Shown: positions 20,026 through 32,800, numbered from the stretch's first letter. The stretch is DNA of 64,000 nt from Limnoperna fortunei (GCA_944474755.1 OX104112.1:91525756-91589755); one strand, 5' to 3'. The notes: a model not told the origin generated them from the letters alone. Translations and numbers: made by a program.

Positions 20026-22450
20026 TTTAAGCTCTTCTTTACAAACTGTGTTTATTCCCAGTAAAAATTGCAATAACAGGTGAGAAAAGTTGATTTTTTT
20101 ACTTATGATCGTCTAAAACATCTACTTCTAGAAGGTGTATAACGGGGGTTCGAAAACTAGACTCACAGAACATATCAGCTCTCCCCTTCTGTGGTGAATA
20201 GAAATTTATTTTTGTACTATGTACATCCTTGCTGTGTACAATATTACACCTACGTTTTGTTGAGAGTGTCACGTTCCTTGCACGATAAAGACCCTTTTAT
20301 CGATTTTATAGACACATTTCGGCTTTATAAAGGATTAAATTGAAATCTATTCGTAACCTTCTTTTTACATCTGCAGGCTTGTTCATGGACATATCATGAC
20401 ACGACGAATGTCTAATTTAAAAGGAGCACTGTATCCTACCTGTTTTTGTCGTGTTTTTTTGTTTTCATCCGAATGTGGTCAATTGCATCCGAATTACAAG
20501 AAATGTAGTGAATCGTTCAAGGACGTTGCGGCATCAGGTTCTTGTCCAACTCTGTAATGGACATCTGAAGATCACAGCGACAACCAGGGGTATTGCTGTT
20601 GTGATTGTCATCAAGTGTGTCACAAGTCGATCTTTAATCGGTTACTGGAATTCCAGTTAAGACCAGCACGCCAGTGTATTTGTAGGGAACATTAGGTTCA
20701 ATTAGACCCTTCTTCAAGAGTGGAGTTAACATTTACCAAGAACAAAAACGAATAACTAACTAAAAAGTTCTAGGATTTGGTTTGCGCGAGCTGTAGCGGA
20801 ATCGTTTCAGAAAACACGGTTCCGATTGTTTTGTTGACGGTTTTCTTTCAGTATTGTTTTCATATTGTTTGAATGTAGACGACTTTTGGGTATGTTTACG
20901 TTAACAGACCGCAAAGCGTTTGATGGACAGCGTAAACAGAGAATCAAAGTCGTCTATATCCAATGAAATAAACAATTGAAAAAATCCTTGTAAATTTAAT
21001 TCAACATTATAAAACTAGACATAAATTAATTCGATGCTAGTTAAAATGTTATAGATTTACTATAAACAATTTACTTATACGATTTAATAATGAATTTACT
21101 AGTAATCAGAATGAACATTTCTCCTTGTCGTAATATTAATGTCTACATTTATACATATACCGGCTTACGTTGTTACTATAAATTGTTGAGGTATATTGGA
21201 TGAGAGTTAGGCACTTTTGTTGCAAATAAAGCATGGAAATGACTTTTAGCATGTACAGGGCATCCTATTAACAAAGCAAGAATGGAATTTACTACGTCAG
21301 CATTCAAACGGATAATCACCCAATCGATCGAAAACGGCAACATGACTTTGTTTGTTAAAAAAATTTTACTTTAAACCAGAACTTATAAGAAATCTAGGGC
21401 TAAATCCATCTTGCTTACAATTTCAAAAAAAAATAATTCTTTTAATTAAAAGCACTACATTGCATGTAGTGAATTCATTGACGGTGTTATATAATTGTAA
21501 CACAATTACATGTATATCACAGAATCATTGATTACAAATCCGTTTGATTTGAATGAATCGACAAAAAATATATAATATATTGTACGATATTACGACCCAT
21601 CAACTTAACGACAATATCATCATGTGTCCAACAAAAAACAACAAAACTTCATCTAAAATTAAACCTACATCACATTCAATGCAGGGTGGATCAAACTTTT
21701 TTTATTCACGTAGAGTTTCCATTAGAAGGCCTAAATTTATAACACGAAGTTTGGTGATAAATATTAGGTGACTGGGTTTAACTTCAGTATATACTTTTAA
21801 ATATAAAATTCTTCTTTAAAATGTAAATGCAACTGTTTTCTAGAAATTACCAACAAATTGTCACGCATTTTTGATACACGCCGCAATGTGTATACGTATA
21901 TAAAAAATTCTGGTACAGATGACTTAGTACAGATGAGTTTACGTGCACGTATCTGTACGTGTTGGGCCATCAAATTAAATGCATGAAACAAGAACGTTGT
22001 TCTGTAAACATAACATGCTTATTTCACCTCTTGTTTTGGGCGTCCGATTGGATGTCGAAGACGATGTAATCTTAAGAGTCCATAGATAATTGAGATGTGA
22101 AAGTTGTTGGTTTATAGAAGAAAAATGGTATTTTCACGCGCTTTCGGGAAAGCGTTTCGGTGCGCTGTACTTAAGAAAAGACATAAAATTTGGCCAATAG
22201 TGAAAGATTACACGGTCTTTCGCAAAAACGTCGGTAAGAACTTATAAATCATATATACACGTGTGCATTAAGTCATCCAAACTTTAAACTGCAAATATAA
22301 CGCACGGCTAACGCGTCCTTTCGCATTTAAGTTTATACACGTGTTGTGTGAACAAATTTAACAGTGTACGTTTAAGTAGTGTTCATTTTAACACATAGTG
22401 TCTAAGATTTTAACGTTTAAATTCAAGTGTTCAATAAAATTTAACACTTT
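20026..22450. other. Gene-free stretch with a 3-copy conserved block and a deletion junction
   Basis: Matches 480-1,790 and 57,066-58,930. The best conserved part (20,540-20,735) has counterparts at 1,050-1,250 and 57,610-57,810; on the minus strand all three can be read as EPNVP..YTGV..-TGI, but the frames are broken in units 0 and A. Near 21,890 unit A jumps directly to sequence matching 60,740, missing ~1.8 kb that units 0 and B share. From 22,290 it matches 4,180-4,370. Confidence 0.6.
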
Positions 22451-24073
22451 GTGTTGCGTTGTGGCGATAAATTTGATCCTTGTTTTTTTTAATGTTATGT
22501 ATGGACACTGCAAGAATTAAAAATACATGCATAATTATAGTATAAATAGGCCTTTTAAATAGCTATTCAAAATTACATTAGTGATCTCTGTCTCACAAAG
22601 AATTTCAGTGTAGTTGTCATGTAGTTTCTTTTATACAATTATAGCATATATTTTCAATGTATTTCTATTTTAAATAATTATATATGTCTATGTATTAAAC
22701 TTTGATAATAAATTCTTTATCTGTTCTGTGTATGAACACTAGTGGGGCCTCCATTGCATAATTGTTATATAATTAGTCCACGTTTTACCACTTGTTACTG
22801 GAGGAAGTCGCCATCTTGAATTATATAATTAAATAGAATTTTTGCTGCTTCATTCATTTGTATGATATAATATTTGAAGCGTTGCCTACATTAAATGTAA
22901 CAATCTGGTAATTGTATTATGCCTTTATAAAAAGACAATTAAAAATTAAATAGGGTTTGAGTAATTGTCCGCAATATCATGGCCTCTAGGATGGGAAGCG
23001 GTAGAAAATAGCAGTCTTTCCACTTCCCCAAAGAAGGTATATTGTAAAGCTTGAAAAATTTGAAAATATATTTGGAATATATATTTGTATTCAGAAATAC
23101 TATAATCATCTTATTGTACTATCAACATTTAAATCTTTTAACTATCTGAAACTTAAAAAAATGTCTCGTGTTTATTCATGTTCCCAATGAAAATAAACAA
23201 ACGTTTTTAATATAGGTAAAATATTTTTTTCTTAACTACAAATACATTAAGATGGTATAGATTATTGAAGACTGCAGAATATGAACACATCTTAAATTCT
23301 AATCGACTGGATTGGATCCTCAGTAACACGACATTTCGCCATAAAATAAAAGGAAATTTACACATGCGGTAACAAATAACAGTCATACACGTCTTATATT
23401 TTCTAATAAAATTGTGTCCCATTGAGTGATAAAGTTTGTTTTAGTAACCATACCCGAACAAATTGTGGATACATATGTATAAGTGCCTCCATGAATTAGA
23501 TGTTAAAAGTAGTGAATTTTCCCCAGGACCTTTAAACATGTTTTGTATTTTTTCTTTCACTGCTTTAGAGATTGCATGTAAAATTAGGATCTTCTTAAAA
23601 TGTTTAAACTAGTAGAAGGGAAATCGGTCTCGAATATATATGGCATGTATTTTTCAATATATAATGAAAGTTGCTAAATTTCTTATCCTTGATAAATGTT
23701 AATTAATGTTAGAAAGGTTTGCAAATTACAGACATGTTAGTTATTCTTGCTAAAATTTTAACAGCATTTACCTGAAATACACGGAATATTTAATGATTGC
23801 ATTCGATCAGTCTTTAAACGTGTTTGCTAGAATAAAAATTTTGGAAAAACAATCTTCAGAATATTAGATTGTAAGCTTATTAACATTCAATGATGTAAAT
23901 ATAACAAGAAAGAAACACGTAAATATATACGTTATCGCATAAAAAATATTCTTACAAATATTGATATAAATTATGTAGATTGCTTTAAGGTTCCTAATTC
24001 AAAATATGGGGAAACAATTGTTCTAAATCTTTTTTAAAACATAAACACACTTGGAAATCCTTTGAGTGTCAAT
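22451..24073. other. Gene-free stretch shared with 61,090-62,940
   Basis: At 22,740-22,830 a degenerate tRNA-like SINE head lies on the plus strand (fuller at 61,405-61,480). At 22,970-23,040 a reversed SINE body scrap (caatatcatggcctct...ggaagcgg) matches 61,638-61,705. No coding signal. Confidence 0.55.
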
Positions 24074-24383
24074 TAGGAGATAACTGTATTGTATTTGAAG
24101 ATTTGCCGGCATCAATTGGTGATTTGATAGTCGGAGCCAGTAAACGGATATTTTCGTCCATCAAATCACCAATATGATGCCAGCAAATCTTCAAATACAT
24201 CACGGTTATCTCCATTCTAATGCTACGGCAATTAAATTTACTGATTTAAATAGGATTTTTTTTTACCGGAAATAATGTCTGCGCTTGCGTTAACATCTCA
24301 CGGCATCAATCGGGTAATTGATGCCATGAAATATTGACGTTATCCAATCAGAATCGAAGTTATATCAAGAACTGCATAAGAAT
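24074..24383. mobile_element. Foldback element inserted only in unit A
   Basis: A strong hairpin: 24,076-24,128 (ggagataactg...gtatttgaagatttgccggc...ggtgatttgat) pairs with 24,160-24,213, leaving a 31-base loop. A second short palindrome, GGCATCAAT..ATTGATGCC, lies at 24,303-24,327. In unit B the flanks join directly (gagtgtcaa|taactattt...agtgattc at about 62,927-62,960), giving an empty site. A TAA/TTA-type 3-bp target is possible. There is no coding capacity. Confidence 0.75.
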
Positions 24384-26040
24384 AACTAATTACTATAGTG
24401 ATTCTGCATGCTTATTTGCAGTCAATACAGAATTACATTTAAATCTATTCCCGTGCATTTGTATGTCCGGTTTAAAACTTACTCTATAAAACATTTCAAT
24501 AGAAATGAAATTTGACTTATTAGTTTTATGGTTAACTTATATTTACCTTTAAATTCAATATCCACAGAAAGCACCAATATAACTGCTTGGAATTTAGAAA
24601 CAGTTTACAAACAGACTTGACCTTTTAAATCACTCATAGGTATACAGCAAGCCATCAGAAAACTTATCCTGGAAGTAGTCTTGCATGTCTTCCTCTTTGG
24701 ACGTCAGTACCTTACTTTTGTATGGTGATATATATGGCGAAACTTAAATGACATTTGGAAACGGTTCAGCTGCTATATGTTCAACTTTCAAAAATGTAAT
24801 TGAAAACCTTATTATGCTAGTCTTCATACGATCAAGACTTTTTTTTGAAAGTTTCAGACATTTGTCTGTTGCGATTCAAAACACTACACTATAGTTTTGA
24901 TGAGTAAATAAAAATAGGAAATATGTTGGCTGTTTATTGTTAATGTAATCGATGACATATTTGAACTAAAAAAAATAATCATTATTTTTGAAGACGTTTA
25001 GCAAAAAACTCTACTTTCTCAATGATTTTATATTGCATTTATTGCAGCCCGTGTAGTGAAGGTAAAACAAAACAAAAAATATTCAATCTCGGTACTTATT
25101 GGTTAAGGTAGCTTTTCATCTATCATTGATCAATGGCATGTCAACAGTTCAAGCCTGTTTTCGTGTAGAGAGTGATAGACTCTTACTCTGTAGAAAGTTT
25201 ATGTTAGACATCATGTTCTTGTAATCAAACCCGCAAAATCTTTCTCTCAAATGAGGACCGATGTAGGTTTGTAGTAGAGTGTGTTTAGTATCTTCCTTTT
25301 GCGTACGTGACGTACATTGAATCGACTATAAGTGACACGATGGTATTACAGACAGACAGGAACCGCTCAGTCTTCCGGATGAGTTCACTCCCTTGAGTGC
25401 TTGTCTCACTGGCTTTTGTTTGTTTTGTCTTGTCTTGTTCTGCGTTGATTGTTGCTTGTTACATTGCTTACATTTGATTGCCACTTTGATATTTCCGTGC
25501 TTATTACAATACAAGCCTTATCATTCACAAATTTTATTTTATACCAGTGTGTTTGTTTAGAGCACTTGATATTTTATTTATATTTAAAATTGTAATTTGG
25601 GAAGTTAAATGGTAATATGGACGCAGTCAGTGCTAGCATTATCGAAATGTTGTTCAGAGCTACTGATGTCGTCTACTGTTTTCCTTTAAGAAGTTCTATG
25701 GCTGTCATCATTATTTAATTGGAAAATCCCCTTAAATACGATCATTCATTTTTGCAGACTAATAGGTTATCTATTCTCTTCCAGAATTTGACTTTGCCAA
25801 GGATAGAAAGATCACCGCAGGAAAACGTATCTTTTATATTTGAATAGGATATTTACATCCTGGTTTGAGTTCTTATTTCTCCTATGTGTCGTTTTTGTTT
25901 GTCCGAATCCGGATTTGCAATTGCAACTTTTGTTGGTGGGTCAATTTATCAGGAAAAGTGATTACTAACTAAATGGTTGCTTAAGACTGTTGTCCGGAAA
26001 TTCAAAAGTTTTGTAACTCTTCATAAATGATTTAATGTCA
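24384..26040. other. Gene-free end of unit A with a tRNA-like fragment
   Basis: Matches 62,945-64,000. At 25,085-25,160 a tRNA-like head lies on the plus strand (attggttaaggtagc...gtcaacagttcaagcctg), repeated at 63,355-63,440. The 'atatggacgcagtcagtgctag' block at 25,616 recurs at 63,877. No supported gene. Confidence 0.55.
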
Positions 26041-26700
26041 TCAATTAAAAAAAAAGATTTGAAATAACAACAGTTCTGATTTTTGTTAATATGTTGACCG
26101 ATGTCCTTATACATATGAGTTATATTCTAACACATTCAATGATATCTAAATATGATGCATCAATATTTTTTTAAAATATTTTAGAAAAAAAAGACAAAAA
26201 TTATTTTCATTTGTAATTGGATGTTAGTTGTATTTGTAAAATATTGTTCAAATGTTAGATATTTTACACTAAATGTGACAACAAATCGTGCGGCTTAATA
26301 TCATTAAATAAATTAACTACAATAAAAAGTAAAAAAAACACAAATTGTGCTTTTAATATGTTGACATATGTTCTTAAAGATAGTGCAGACTACTATATTC
26401 TAACTCACGCGAAGATGTCTATGTATTTGTTTTTTAAAAGTTTAAAAAAAACCATTTACATTTATAAAAGAAGAAATGGATGTAACTGTATTGGTAAAAC
26501 ATTGTTCAAATACTTGATTTTATGACACGACATGCGAAAATACTTAAAATCATAAATAAAAACTAAAGATTTAAAATAACAACAATTATGTTTGTTATTA
26601 ATATATTGACCAATGTCCTTATGTAGTGTTATGTTTTAACCCCTGCGAAGATGTCTTACTTTGATCAGTCAAATATTTTTCAAACAAACAAAATTTAAAC
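26041..26700 (+). repeat. Three-copy ~250-bp tandem repeat, unit B copy
   Basis: The 'atatgttgac.' marker recurs at about 26,089, 26,356 and 26,603, with the same inner markers as at 4,915-5,535. It marks the start of unit B. Confidence 0.75.
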
Positions 26701-28744
26701 GAAAATAGAATCAACAATAAACTTTTAAAAACCAATGAAAGGAGACAAATAGGAGGTCTCTCATGTTATGGAGGTAGAAGTAAAAAAAAATCGTATGGTA
26801 TCCGAAATCATTGCAAATACGTATAAAAATGAAAAGGTATATACTTAAAGATACCCGTAATGTTGTTAATGTAGAAACTTATTGATTAGATTTATTTCTA
26901 AATAAAATTTTAAATGTATTTTATATTTGAAAATAGCATAATTGCTATTATCAGGAAATCAAAATGAGGAAAATTAAGAAGCGTTCTTATTAAATTTTTT
27001 ATATGTATTTTATGTATCGTGTTTATATAAATTGTTTGATGAGGAGAGTCTGTACACTTGTGCATTTGGTTTTCTTCTATACCTAACACTATTTTTTCCA
27101 TTCATTTCTAGATAATTGTTAGAAACGGTTTGACATATACTTATATACATATACTTTTGAAGATGTATGCGCTGGTATAAAATTCATATGTGTTATAATT
27201 AATGTATAATGTATAATATATGTATTCTGAGGGGGGCTGGAGGAGTCCATTAACTGGTTAACAATTTTATAATTTTTTTTCCAAAGCAGATGACAGATTA
27301 CAACAATTGACACGAGAAAATATAAACATTTCAAAAATAAAAAAAATTAAAAAGCAGATAGCAGCATAATCTCATCGAAGATCGACACGGCGAGAAAATG
27401 CTTAAATTAATCAGTGTTTCCATAGTAAATAGTACGTGATCTTATGTATACTTCTCCCTTCATAGGAATTCTCAATTGACTTTAAAAAGTGGAGAATAAA
27501 ATAAATTAACAGATAACAGAGAGAAAATCTGTTAAACAGTAAACAGTGTTCTGACTGTTAACAGCAAACATGGTTTTTATTTTCATTATAATATTTAACA
27601 GCAATGTCAATTTTTCAGAAAACTAATCGCAGCTTATAGTTAAGAAAACAATTGAAAGATGTGTAAAAATGCCCAAAACTCGTTATCAGTAAAGATCTAC
27701 CCCAACCCATTCTGCGTTGTGTATCATGTCAATTCTGCACTTATGTAGTTTCCAATGCTCTTTATACAGTTTTATTATACGTTATACAACACGTAAGAAA
27801 AGTCTCAAATCTATAATGCTGGTAATTTATTTGGAAATGAGGCTAAATTAATTATTATTCTGGGCACACTAACTTATTTGGTCGATGCAAATAAATAAAA
27901 TTCATTATTAGTTGACATAACGGCGTTTACAAATATTTAATTTGAGAATGAATTATTAAAACGTTACTTAATTCCATAAGGCATTTGTTAACAATTTTAC
28001 AATCAGAGTTAAACTTTGGAAAGCATTTAACATATAACAACAGAACGTTACACATCAAACTCATGACTAGAATAAAATATTATACTGCTATGTAATTCCA
28101 TATATTAAAGCGTTTTGCAATACAACATCGACAGTTGTTAAATTTTTTAAACAGTCCAGTATTTAAATGTTACGAGTATTAATTTAAACAAGGACAAAGT
28201 TTAAATATCTTTTTAAGACTTTAGATTGTAGAATCATCAAAATCCAAAACGCTTACGCTTGCCAAATTCTTTAAAGAGTGTCCAGTCATTCTTGATTAAG
28301 TTTATATATAATTAACTTAAACTCAAACAAAAACATTGCGGATAAAAAGATTTGAAGGAAAATCTTAGATAACGCTTAATGACTTTATACGTAGGATACA
28401 ATAAAAAAAAACCTTTTAACAATATGCGTTTGGTTGACGATTCTATTAACTGACGATTGACATTTTAATACTTAACTGATATCCACTTCTTTAAAACTTT
28501 GTAGGAAAATGACCTGATACAAGGGTTAGTTAAGAGGAATACACTACAAAAACATTTGGACATGCTTAATGACTTCAGCTTTTCAATCATTTATTGCAAA
28601 ATAACATTAGCTGCTGCGTATGGTGTTTACAGTTAACAACCAATACTTTATTTACTACCGGGTATGTAGATTGGACGTTGCTGTTTACCAATAAGCATTT
28701 TAACAATAATCATGTTTTATCCATGTTAATATTCTAACGACCCT
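26701..28744. other. Gene-free stretch shared with unit A
   Basis: Collinear with 5,536-6,598 plus additional AT-rich sequence. No coding signal was found on either strand. Confidence 0.55.
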
Positions 28745-30583
28745 CCTTGCTACAACGCAAGTAATATGATGCAGTAAGATTTGGTTGAATAAGTGACACT
28801 GCTTAAACGTAGTAATTAATTATTCCAGTTTTAATATTTATGAAACATTACATATGCTGCCATACAGGACATAAAAAATAGTCCTAGTCATGATGTAAGT
28901 TGAACACTCTAATATCTAAGAGCCAGAAACGTTAAGAATAACTAACGTAATCGAGTTGCTATATTCATTTATTCATTATTGTACGTGATTTGAATTAAAT
29001 CTCATAATACTGTAAAAAAGTAAGATGAGTATTTTTTGAAACAATAATGATTTTCCTATAATAACTTTGATATTTATATTTCCTCAATCTAATAGGCTTT
29101 TTTTCAGCAGGTGGAAATCTGAGAAAGGTAAGTTTCTGAGATTACTGTGTATTTCGGGATTCTAATCAGGACTGACGAACCTAGCAAATTTAACTCTATT
29201 TATACACTCTTGTAACTTAAAACTTAATGTGACGTCACATTTACTTATATCGTGATATATTGACGGCAATGTGAAAACTAATGTCGGACTTAACGATTTG
29301 TGTTTCTGTCTCATGGAAAAACTGTTATTACTACAAAACCGTAAGCTGTTACATAAAGATATTTGGTATATTCCTAATTTTTAATTCTTTAAAAGTTTGA
29401 TATTATGCAAATAGCTATGACATGATAAAATGCTAAGAAAGGTTACGACCCATTGTGTGAAGTCCTGTTGAATGATGACGTTTGTACGTTACATTGGAAT
29501 ACCTTAAATGACTATAAATATTACGAGAAATGCTAAAACAATAAAACTAAATATTCATGACAATATGACAATTTAAGAAATTACTACAATCGTGTAAAAC
29601 ACTATTGTTTAGATCACACGTTGAAGTACGCAATTTTGTACATAATACACAAACGCTATCTTGACCAGGATGTACAGTTTAATATTTGACTACAATTTAA
29701 CGGTATGCTTTTGACTTAGACATAAAATAAAGAAATTGTAAGAGAATACTGAATTTTGATTGGCTAAAAAATATTTTCTATCCAAGGATGAAAAATCGTA
29801 ATTGGAGACACGCCCCGCTTTGGGACTACTTTTTTCTCAATTTTAGCAACGTCACAATATGTCACAAATTGTGTGTAATTTGTAAGGTTAAAACTACAAT
29901 GTTTCCTGTTCTGTAGCTACGTTAACAAATAGTTGTAAGCGGAAAATATAAACAAAACATCGATAATATATGAACTTATGAATTAAATTATGTAAATAAA
30001 CAAAAAAAGCATATTAAAAGAATAAGGTTTTGTCATCAAATACGAAATTAAACATTGGGCAATTATACTTTTATTTTTGTTTTTTCTTTACATATGATAT
30101 TATGGAGGATAACGAGACCTTTCCGATTTTCAACTTTTAATTAACATGGACGACGAAACAATGGGTTTTTTGGAACAGCTGTTTATCAATGAAATTGAGT
30201 TTGAGAAGGTTGAGATCAATGCCATTCCACAAAATAGAAACATCCATAGGTACAAAAGCAGATGCTGATGAGCCTAAGAATCAAGAACACCACCCAGCAG
30301 ATGTGGCCACAAATCTTTAACCAAGGTTTGAGAGAGTCAGTGATGAGAAGCTACAGGGTCTTAAAGATTCGCCAATCCGATTCCACAAAAAAGAAACACA
30401 AAAGGGGCCATAAAACTTTTCCAAGGTACAGTTTTGTGGACTACATTTAAACATATTTAACAGATCCCACATCAGTTATTCTATTCTAAAAATATCTTTG
30501 AACCTTTCATACATTTCTGCATATCAAAAAAATGAATGATTTAACTTGTTTGTGCAATGACACTGTGCCATTTTATCAATACA

Positions 30584-30655
30584 ATTCAGACCAGGAATCG
30601 AACCTGGGACCTCTTCCAAAAAATAGTAAGTGCTCTACCTCTGCGATATCTGAAT
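30584..30655 (-). pseudogene. tRNA-like pseudogene inside the recombinase intron
   Basis: The 72-base minus-strand sequence folds as a tRNA: a perfect 7-bp acceptor stem (ATTCAGA/TCTGAAT), a perfect 5-bp T stem around TTCGATT (CCAGG/CCTGG), a 4-of-5 anticodon stem with an over-long T-rich loop, and a degraded D stem around AGAGGTAGAGC. There is no intact anticodon loop. It could be a decayed tRNA gene or the head of a tRNA-derived SINE lacking its body. Confidence 0.65.
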
Positions 30656-30864
30656 GTTTAAGTATGTCTAACAAAGGCACATTTTCAATTAATGTCACAC
30701 TTATAATTATAGTCTATAAATTTGTTATCCTCTTTCCTGTCATAAAAACATTCTTACTGATTTTATATCTTTTAGATTTTTTTTTGAATAGCTTTAGCTA
30801 ATCAAATGAGCAAATGTAGCAATTTATTTTATAAATTAACTATTTCATAAAATATCTTGTATAC

Positions 30865-30985
30865 CACCAAAGTTCGGGGTTTTGTCTGGATACTCGAGCT
30901 ACCTTCTTTTATAAAAACTGAACGCCTCTATATAGCTGGATAATTCCTGCCAGTTTTATTAAGTATCAGTTAAACAGCATGCAGT
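30865..30985 (+). repeat. SINE 3' half fragment in the recombinase intron
   Basis: Reads 'ttcggggttttgtctggatactcgagctacc', then 'aaaactgaacgcctctatatagctgga', the plus-strand body and tail side of the common SINE. Head missing. Confidence 0.7.
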
Positions 30986-32329
30986 AAAGTACTTACCTTT
31001 TTCAGATTGGAGCAAGGAAGTTCTAGGGGAAACAGTATATTTTTCAACAATCTCTCCTAAAATTCTCAGTGACAATTTGTCAAAATTCTATGCAGAGGCT
31101 ACTCCGAAATATACGGACACTCGCGAGAAACAGATCTTGGTATCACAGGCGCAAGAATACCACTTTAAAAGTATCCGCGATGGTATTAATAGACACTGCG
31201 GGATCTGGACAGAGATGTCAGATTATCCAGACCTACTAAACATAAAGACATTATACCGGAATCTGACTTTAAGAAGATAATCTTTATCTTTTCTCAGAAG
31301 AAAGTCCTGCGAGGTTGGGGTACCGCGTTTGGTTTCATATTGCTATTCATTTCATTACGCGTGGTATAGAGTTTCATCAGCAACTAAACGTTCAGTCTTC
31401 TGTCTTCAAGCGAGATGAGAATGGCCGTGAATATGCAAGTTTTTGTCATGAAACTGGGCAAACAAATTGGCCAGGTGGACTAGACACTAGTGAACCTTCT
31501 TCTGACAAGAAGATGTATGCCTGCACTGGCTCTGAAAAATGTCTAGTAAAACATTTGCTCCAAAATGTACACAGAACATTTTTTGCGTGCCACGGGCCAT
31601 CCAGGGCATTAATGATGCAGGATTTGAATTGCGTCATATTATGTGAATGAGCGGTCACAAGAACGAAAGTTTCGTTAGGTCGTACAATAGAATGTGTTCT
31701 ACAATACAAAAAAATAACCCGGTAACACTCTCCAGTGGAAAATCGTCAGTGTTTAACCCTGAAAGTGAATTGCAAATGGTATCGCAAGTCCTTCGAGTGC
31801 GAATGTACAAACCCCAATCGCTAATACTCTGTTTGATTCTCCAAAGCAAGTTTCCTTTTGTTATGTACCGATTGCAGTATCTTCGAGTTATTTCATGTCA
31901 ACTGGATTTATTTCGAATTCGACCTTTCACAATTGTGTTTTCCAGTTTGTAAAATGAACATAACATGTGCCTTCCTCGATTGCTTTCCCATTTTCTTGTG
32001 ACGTTATACACATGTATTACTCCGCGCAACATTTTGTGTGTTTGCCTTATTTTTCAAAATGTAAAATTACACAAATAAAATTTAAGAGTTTATTCTTTTG
32101 TTTCAATTTATTTACAAGGATTTTTGTAGTTAATCCTTAAATAAATAAAACTGGCATGATATTACATGAAACAATTTGCAAAACAAAATTACAACAAATT
32201 CAATTGATGGATTACTTTAAAAATAGTACATGCAATTAGAAACAAACCATTATATATGTCAAAGCTTAGTGTTAATTTAAATTCTGTGTGATACGTAATG
32301 CTACACCGCTACAATAACATTCGTTCAGA

Positions 32330-32800
32330 AGTTCAAAGGTTGTCACCACCACATAGTTGATCGTTATGGAGCATCCCCCTCAAAATGATCACATATTTTT
32401 GATATTTTGAGAAATAGGTGGGCTTTACATTTCCTGAATACAACCTTTCCTGCACATGACGATGAGCAACTCGAATATTGCCTAATAGGCGAAGGCAAGG
32501 TTTACTCATCCGGATCATCAGAGTGCACCAATGTTGCTTATTGAGTTTTGTTACTCATGTTGGATTTTTATGTTGGTTTTCTGATATCTTTCGTGTGTCA
32601 GTGTCTTAATCTGTATTATGTCATTTTTCTATGGTTTTTTGCTTCTTGTTGACCTAATTTTTTTTAACCTTTTCTCTATTTTGACTTTTTTTGCTTATCA
32701 ATGCCTGTAAATCATTGTTTTGTTTTGTTTTTATTGTTGTTTTTCTGTGTTTTATCTTTAACATTTGCTTGCCATTATATATTTATTTCGACTTTTGTAT
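32330..32800 (+). mobile_element. Penelope-like 3' tail remnant, unit B
   Basis: Orthologous to 6,599-7,015, with 'ataggtgggctttac', 'gaaggcaaggtttactcatccgg' and 'aatgttgcttattgagttttgtt'. Non-coding. Confidence 0.6.

Larger units (their letters stand above)
4915..26040 (+). repeat. Unit A of a large tandem duplication (~21 kb)
   Basis: Anchors recur in order in unit B: 4,951 with 26,084; 6,443 with 28,562; 10,125 with 34,755; 10,590 with 35,590; 11,870 with 36,370; 12,490 with 39,245; 13,690 with 45,890; 16,357 with 52,382; 18,033 with 54,039; 19,309 with 55,627; 25,620 with 63,880. The distance grows from 21.1 to 38.3 kb because B carries more insertions. The A/B junction lies near 26,040, where the three-copy 250-bp repeat starts again. 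Confidence 0.85.
30162..31745 (+). pseudogene. Crypton-type tyrosine recombinase (DUF3504) pseudogene with an intron
   Basis: The first part begins at ATG 30,149 or 30,164 with an acidic leader (MDDETMGFLEQL). After a frameshift it reads RFERVSDEKLQGLKDS, the usual start of DUF3504 proteins (KIAA1958/ZMYM/QRICH1-like recombinases). A likely intron runs from the donor CCAAG|GTACAG at 30,426 to the acceptor CTTTTTCAG at 31,005. Then come SKFYAEATPKY, KSIRDGINRH, and in other frames SRPTKHKDIIPESDFKK. The next long frame (31,315 on) has RVWFHIAIHF and KRDENGREYASFCHE. The end has RAIQGINDAGFELRHIM, a stop, then MSGHKNESFVRSYNR with the Arg, His and Tyr positions of the recombinase core. About 100 residues before the Arg box appear deleted. 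Stops and shifts make it non-functional. Confidence 0.8.
28745..32325. mobile_element. 3.6-kb insertion in unit B carrying a Crypton-type element
   Basis: Unit A runs without a break through 'attcctccagaaattcaa...gtggtcacc' (6,590-6,625). In unit B the left half ends near 28,744 (aacgaccctcc) and the right half resumes near 32,325 (cagaagttcaaaggttgtcacc). The inserted DNA holds a recombinase pseudogene. It also has a CCAAT-like 'gattggct' at 29,759 with a GC-rich 'acacgccccgc' at 29,809 upstream, which may be its old promoter. Crypton-type elements lack inverted repeats, and none were seen. Confidence 0.65.

Noticed and set aside
22135..22210. Hairpin in 'cacgcgctttcgggaaagcg' as a regulatory stem
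   Set aside because: The unit B copy (60,903-60,935) does not keep the pairing.
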